From positions 1 to 9,073 of the forward strand of contig JAUVFY010000046.1 in NCBI GenBank assembly GCA_030594025.1: a stretch of 9,073 bases of DNA. The letters are read 5' to 3'. The stretch's first letter is position 1. Each line of letters opens with the position of its first letter. Under the pieces are notes generated by a model. That model ran no database searches. It saw nothing but the letters and a program-made list of their open reading frames with translations, and was not told where the DNA came from. Shown here one piece after another: positions 6,283-9,073 of the stretch. The stretch is from Deltaproteobacteria bacterium (GTDB lineage: Bacteria; Desulfobacterota; GWC2-55-46; JAUVFY01). Both the position numbers and the translations under genes were made by a program.

Positions 6283-6358
6283 CGAGGTGGGGGGTGTTAA
6301 TCAAAACACGAGGTGGGGGATTTAATTTAAAAACAGGGGTGTTAATTTAATTTAACTT
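6283..6358 (+). repeat. Three degenerate G-rich / TTAATTTAA repeats before dxs
   Basis: CGAGGTGGGGG occurs exactly at 6283-6293 and again at 6309-6319, each followed by a (T)TTAAT-type AT stretch. A third, shorter unit starts with AGGGGTGTTAATTTAATTTAA (6335-6355). Spacing is about 26-27 bases. The block fills the last 80 bases before dxs, which has no Shine-Dalgarno. A 12-bp A6T6 palindrome (6268-6279) lies just upstream. Function unknown; candidates are a regulator array or degenerate duplication products. Confidence 0.6.
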
Positions 6359-6365
6359 GATTTAA

Positions 6366-8261
6366 ATGGAAAGGCTTCTTGATAAGATCAACTCCCCCGG
6401 GGACCTTAAGGGGCTCTCCCAGGACGAGCTTTGTGAGCTCGCAGGCGAGATAAGGGAGTTTATACTGGACACGGTCTCCGTAACGGGCGGACACCTGGCC
6501 TCGAGCCTCGGTGCGGTTGAGATCGCCATCGCTCTACATTACGTCTTCGATGCCCCCTGCGACAAGATAATCTGGGACGTGGGCCACCAGTCATACGCCC
6601 ACAAGATCCTTACGGGCAGGAAAGTCTCCTTCAAGACCCTGAGGCAGCTCGACGGCATAAGCGGTTTCCCCAAGCCCTCGGAGAGCCCCTTTGACTCTTT
6701 CGGCACGGGCCATTCGTCCACTTCGATATCCGCCGGGTTGGGGATATCCGCCGCGAGGGACCTGAAGGGTGAGCGTTATAAGGTCATATCCGTCATCGGG
6801 GACGGGTCCATGACCGCGGGCCTGGCCTTCGAGGGCCTGAACCAGGCGGGCCATCTCAAAAAGGACTTTATAGTGCTCCTGAACGACAACGAGATGAGTA
6901 TCTCGAAGAACGTGGGTGCGCTTTCGAGTTTCTTAAGCCGCAAGATCACAGGACCCTTCGCCACCAGGGTTAAAAAGGAGATAGAGAACTTCATAAAATC
7001 CATCCCCAAGATAGGCGACGGGCTCGTAAGCTTCGTTAAAAAGGCCGAGGACTCCCTTATAACGCTACTCACCCCGGGCATGCTCTTCGAGGGGCTCGGC
7101 TTCCATTACGTGGGCCCCATAGACGGCCATGACACGAACTCCCTGGTAAGGACCCTCGAGGACATAAAGCACCTCGACCGTCCTGTACTCGTACACATAT
7201 TGACCAAAAAGGGAAAAGGCTATGAACCCGCCGAAAAAGAGCCCTCCCGCTTCCACGGTGTGGGCGCCTTCGATAAGACCACGGGTAAGCCCCGCGGCCC
7301 CTCAAGGCTCACGTATACGGATGTTTTCAGCTCCACGCTCCTTGAGCTGGCCGGGATGGACAAGAGAATCGTTGCCATTACGGCGGCCATGCCCGACGGC
7401 ACGGGGCTAAACAAGTTTGCCGAAAAGTACCCCGACAGGTTCTTCGACGTGGGCATAGCCGAGCAGCACGCGATTACCTTTGCCGCGGGGCTCGTAAAAG
7501 AGGGTTTCGTCCCGGTCACGGCCATATATTCGACCTTCCTCCAGAGGGCCTACGACGAGGTCCTGCACGACGTATGCCTCCAGAAGCTCCCCATCGTTAT
7601 TGCCATGGACAGGGCGGGTATAGTGGGCGCCGACGGCCCCACTCACCACGGGCTCTTCGACCTATCCTATTTGAGGCACATGCCCGGGATGATCCTTGCC
7701 GCGCCCAGGGATGAGGCCGAACTGAGGCATCTACTCTTCTCGGCCGTTAACTACAAAAGGCCCACGGCCATAAGGTACCCGAGGGGTGAGTGCACGGGGA
7801 AAGACACGACCGTACCTTTCGAGCATATACCACCGGGCAAGGCCGAGGTCTTGGCCGAAGGTGGCGAGCTGGCCATACTGGCCCTGGGCGCCATGGTAGA
7901 CCCGGCCCTCGAGGCCGCCCAAAGGCTCGAGGAGGTAAACATTGGTGCCTGTGTCGTAAACGCACGCTTCGTAAAGCCACTTGACGAGGGCCTGATACTC
8001 GAGCTCGCCCGCAGGACCGGAAGGCTTTTAACGGTCGAGGAGAACTCGCTTCAGGGCGGGTTCGGTAGCGCGGTGCTCGAGCTCCTCGGGGAGCACAAGG
8101 TAAGCTGCGAGGTAAAAAGACTCGGCGTGCCCGACACCTTCGTCGAGCACGGCACGCAGGCAGAGCTACGCTCGAGGCTGGGACTCGATGCCGATGGGAT
8201 AGAGAAGGCCGCAAGGGCCCTTGCAAAGACCACGCCCCTAAAGAAAAGAATCGCTTCGTAA
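6366..8261 (+). CDS. dxs: 1-deoxy-D-xylulose-5-phosphate synthase
   Basis: First enzyme of the MEP pathway: thiamine-diphosphate-dependent condensation of pyruvate with glyceraldehyde 3-phosphate to DXP, which supplies IPP/DMAPP for IspA. A full-length 631-residue protein. Residues 1-300 are the N-terminal TPP-binding domain, with His43 (GGHLASSLG), His74 (GHQSYAHKILTGR), GHSSTSISAGLG (115-126), the GDGSMTAG motif (145-152) and NDNEMSIS (173-180), which bind TPP and Mg. Residues about 315-475 are the pyrimidine-binding domain, with the catalytic Glu366 in DVGIAEQHA and DRAGIVGADGPTHHG (415-429). About 490-620 is the transketolase C-terminal domain. All key residues are present. The start is fixed because the codon just before the ATG is an in-frame TAA and the N-terminus matches the family (MERLLDKINSP). 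No Shine-Dalgarno is visible; the upstream sequence is AT-rich, so initiation may be leaderless or S1-dependent. The 174-base gap after ispA suggests separate regulation. Confidence 0.96.
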   Translation: MERLLDKINSPGDLKGLSQDELCELAGEIREFILDTVSVTGGHLASSLGAVEIAIALHYVFDAPCDKIIWDVGHQSYAHKILTGRKVSFKTLRQLDGISGFPKPSESPFDSFGTGHSSTSISAGLGISAARDLKGERYKVISVIGDGSMTAGLAFEGLNQAGHLKKDFIVLLNDNEMSISKNVGALSSFLSRKITGPFATRVKKEIENFIKSIPKIGDGLVSFVKKAEDSLITLLTPGMLFEGLGFHYVGPIDGHDTNSLVRTLEDIKHLDRPVLVHILTKKGKGYEPAEKEPSRFHGVGAFDKTTGKPRGPSRLTYTDVFSSTLLELAGMDKRIVAITAAMPDGTGLNKFAEKYPDRFFDVGIAEQHAITFAAGLVKEGFVPVTAIYSTFLQRAYDEVLHDVCLQKLPIVIAMDRAGIVGADGPTHHGLFDLSYLRHMPGMILAAPRDEAELRHLLFSAVNYKRPTAIRYPRGECTGKDTTVPFEHIPPGKAEVLAEGGELAILALGAMVDPALEAAQRLEEVNIGACVVNARFVKPLDEGLILELARRTGRLLTVEENSLQGGFGSAVLELLGEHKVSCEVKRLGVPDTFVEHGTQAELRSRLGLDADGIEKAARALAKTTPLKKRIAS

Positions 8262-8277
8262 AGGGCCTTTTAACCGA

Positions 8278-8313
8278 GGGAGGGGGGGAGGGGTTTTTTA
8301 GTGGGGCTTTTTT
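8278..8313 (+). other. G-run tract with quadruplex-forming pattern, followed by T-runs
   Basis: Seventeen bases after the dxs stop the coding strand reads GGG-A-GGGGGGG-A-GGGG (8278-8293), then six T (8294-8299), then GGGG (8303-8306), then six T (8308-8313). This satisfies the standard G3+N1-7 four-run pattern for a G-quadruplex in both DNA and the dxs 3' RNA. The T-runs directly after G-runs may aid termination. It is a pattern match only. Confidence 0.6.
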
Positions 8314-8364
8314 CAACGAAGGTCCTATCCACGAAGATAAGAAAAGAAAAATGAACGGATTAAT

Positions 8365-8391
8365 AAGCTCCTTGCTGAAGGGGCTTTTTTT
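8365..8391 (+). terminator. Intrinsic terminator downstream of dxs
   Basis: AAGCTCCTT (8365-8373) pairs with AAGGGGCTT (8378-8386) around a four-base GCTG loop, with one G-U pair. It runs into a seven-T tract (8385-8391) and, after one A, another seven T. This would end transcripts from dxs and separate tlyA transcriptionally from the isoprenoid genes. Confidence 0.8.
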
Positions 8392-8449
8392 ATTTTTTTA
8401 ATGATGGCTTTATCTCGGGGCAAAAAATAAAGAATATGGTCCTCCTTTC

Positions 8450-8467
8450 AGGTGAGAATTCTCACCT
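8450..8467. promoter_or_regulatory. Perfect 18-bp palindrome, probable operator
   Basis: AGGTGAGAATTCTCACCT equals its own reverse complement over all 18 bases, centred at 8458/8459. With no loop and no T-tract it is a poor RNA terminator but a typical binding site for a dimeric transcription factor. It sits between the dxs terminator and the tlyA repeat block, so it may control tlyA. The regulator is not identifiable from sequence. Confidence 0.65.
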
Positions 8468-8485
8468 AACGGTTCAAAGACGAGT

Positions 8486-8530
8486 AAGGTGCGGATCGAC
8501 AGGCCCCTGACTGAAAGTGGCCTTTTTTAG
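8486..8530 (+). pseudogene. Truncated tlyA N-terminal fragment, copy A
   Basis: In the tlyA-homologous frame this reads KVRIDRPLTESGLF then TAG (8528-8530), matching TlyA residues about 9-22. No ATG precedes it at the homologous place; the upstream sequence (8462-8485) has diverged. A Leu-to-Pro change relative to copy B is consistent with decay. AGGCC (8501-8505) can pair with GGCCT (8519-8523) just before six T, giving a weak terminator form that is poorer in copy B. Confidence 0.7.
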
Positions 8531-8541
8531 CGATAAGCTTT

Positions 8542-8610
8542 ATGCCAAGGAAACAGAAAAAGGAGAAGGTACGGATTGACAGGCTCCTGACTGAAAGTGG
8601 CCTTTTTTAG
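8542..8610 (+). pseudogene. Truncated tlyA N-terminal fragment, copy B (22-codon mini-ORF)
   Basis: Opens with ATG at 8542 and encodes MPRKQKKEKVRIDRLLTESG plus LF before TAG at 8608-8610. It aligns without gaps to the first 22 residues of the real TlyA. Of 22 codons, about 8 are identical, 9 differ synonymously and 5 change the residue, four of those conservatively. Its start context (AGCGATAAGCTTTATGCC) is identical to that of the real gene. It could be a dead duplicate, a leader peptide, or an assembly product of two strain variants. Translation from it would end 11 bases before the real tlyA ATG. Confidence 0.7.
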
Positions 8611-8621
8611 CGATAAGCTTT

Positions 8622-9073
8622 ATGCCGGGGAAACAAAAAAAAGAGAAGTTGCGGATAGATAAACTCCTTACCGAGACGGGCCTCGTTGAAAGCCGCCACA
8701 AGGCCCAGGCCCTCGTAATGGCAGGCAGGGTCCTCGTGGACGGGTGTGTGGTGGACAAGGCGGGCAAACTCGTTCATCCAGAGAGCCGGATAACCATAAA
8801 GGAGGCCCTCCCGTACGTTAGCCGCGGGGGCCTGAAGCTCGAGGGTGCGCTCGATGGGTTCTCGATCGACGTCAAGGGCCGCAGGGTGCTCGACTGCGGC
8901 TCTTCGACCGGGGGCTTTACCGACTGCCTGTTGAAAAGGGGGGCTGAGGGGGTCGTGGCGGTGGATGTGGGTAGAGGGCTTCTGGATTCCAAGCTCAGGG
9001 AAGACGACCGGGTAAGGCTTATAGAAGGCCGCAATATCCGCTACATTGAGCCAGAAGAGGTGGGTGAAAAGCT
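8622..9073 (+). CDS. tlyA: TlyA family rRNA 2'-O-methyltransferase / hemolysin A homologue, 3' end missing
   Basis: The first 150 residues are present and the frame is open to the window end. Residues about 9-65 are an S4 RNA-binding domain (LRIDKLLTETGL, then AGRVLVDG at 34-41). A linker with YVSRGGLKLEGAL (65-77) leads into an FtsJ/RrmJ-type methyltransferase fold with SAM motif I VLDCGSSTGGFTD (89-101) and the acidic strand end VAVDVG (112-117). Characterised TlyA proteins 2'-O-methylate cytidines of 16S and/or 23S rRNA at the subunit interface; the exact target here cannot be read. Full-length proteins are about 240-270 residues, so roughly 100 are missing. The start ATG at 8622 is chosen for its match to family N-termini. 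It lacks a clear Shine-Dalgarno and lies 11 bases after the stop of the truncated copy B, raising possible reinitiation. Adjacency to ispA-dxs is common in Proteobacteria. Confidence 0.92.
   Translation, partial: MPGKQKKEKLRIDKLLTETGLVESRHKAQALVMAGRVLVDGCVVDKAGKLVHPESRITIKEALPYVSRGGLKLEGALDGFSIDVKGRRVLDCGSSTGGFTDCLLKRGAEGVVAVDVGRGLLDSKLREDDRVRLIEGRNIRYIEPEEVGEK

Larger units (their letters stand above)
8262..8621 (+). other. 360-base dxs-tlyA interval: overview
   Basis: No full-length gene fits here. In order it holds a G-run/T-run tract (8278-8313), a purine-rich stretch (8333-8353), an intrinsic terminator (8365-8391), an AT-rich spacer, a perfect 18-bp palindrome (8450-8467), and two 80-base repeat units carrying broken tlyA starts (8486-8645). 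No sigma-70 promoter with both boxes could be assigned, although tlyA must be transcribed from somewhere downstream of the terminator or by read-through. Confidence 0.7.
8486..8684 (+). repeat. Three-unit tandem repeat with exact 80-base period containing the tlyA start region
   Basis: Unit A starts at 8486, unit B at 8566, unit C at 8646. A and B match at about 73 of 80 positions by eye, including an unbroken 41-base identical run (8506-8546 against 8586-8626). Unit C is the genuine tlyA coding sequence and matches B at about 27 of 39 positions (8646-8684) before homology stops. The 80-base period is not a multiple of three, so the copies are in different frames and cannot form one fused protein. 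Both A and B end with TAG after a GGCC-T6 string. Confidence 0.9.

Noticed and set aside
7747..8316. Long open frame on the minus strand across dxs
   Set aside because: Arg/Pro/Ser-rich composition typical of the antisense of a GC-rich gene; dxs in the + frame has full family motifs.
8352..8402. Small hydrophobic ORF (16 codons) overlapping the dxs terminator
   Set aside because: No SD, its codons are the terminator stem and T-tract, and it has no visible homology.
8518..8531. Sigma-54 promoter (TGGC...GC) in units A and B
   Set aside because: The GG-to-GC spacing is one base too short and the TTGC part is absent.
8576..8581. TTGACA in tandem unit B as a -35 box for tlyA
   Set aside because: No -10-like hexamer at 16-18 bases (the site reads GGCCTT), and the bases are part of the tlyA-homologous coding copy.
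1..9073. Mobile element, CRISPR array, defence system or tRNA/rRNA genes
   Set aside because: No transposase, integrase, spaced palindromic repeats or RNA gene signatures seen on either strand; the protein genes are core housekeeping families.

Overview
The window looks like chromosomal core-genome DNA from a Gram-negative bacterium with moderate to high GC. Three things suggest this: EnvC/FtsX-type envelope division genes, a periplasmic C-terminal processing protease, and MEP-pathway isoprenoid genes. Codon use is rich in AGG (Arg) and ATA (Ile), and the order ftsX-envC-ctpA-divergent polysaccharide deacetylase, then ispA-dxs-tlyA, resembles Deltaproteobacteria (Desulfobacterota) or Nitrospirota. 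That placement is inference; no genus can be named from sequence alone. All recognised genes lie on the + strand.

Region 1 (1-4242) is a tightly packed cell-envelope cluster. It holds the 3' part of ftsX, envC (overlapping ftsX by 4 bases, with a catalytically degenerate LytM domain), a CtpA-type S41 protease, and a membrane-anchored divergent polysaccharide deacetylase. FtsEX is known to control EnvC, which activates septal amidases, so the overlap fits their function. The other two genes also act in the periplasm.

Region 2 (4243-5297) is a regulatory stretch around two small cold-shock protein genes. Each csp gene is preceded by a hairpin plus T-tract resembling an intrinsic terminator. 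The first also has two extended -10 promoter-like elements and a perfect 20-bp tandem repeat. The pair of leaders suggests control by read-through, possibly by the Csp proteins themselves.

Region 3 (5298-9073) is an isoprenoid and ribosome-modification group: ispA (farnesyl diphosphate synthase, best start TTG at 5298), dxs (no Shine-Dalgarno, preceded by G-rich/AT-rich repeats), and the 5' part of tlyA, which runs off the window. Between dxs and tlyA lie a G-run tract, a good intrinsic terminator, a perfect 18-bp palindrome, and the most unusual structure here: three units at an exact 80-base period. The first two carry truncated copies of the tlyA N-terminal coding region, each closed by a TAG, and the third is the real tlyA start.

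I see no transposase, phage, CRISPR, tRNA or rRNA. The unusual content is regulatory and repeat architecture in the intergenic regions, not a new protein system.
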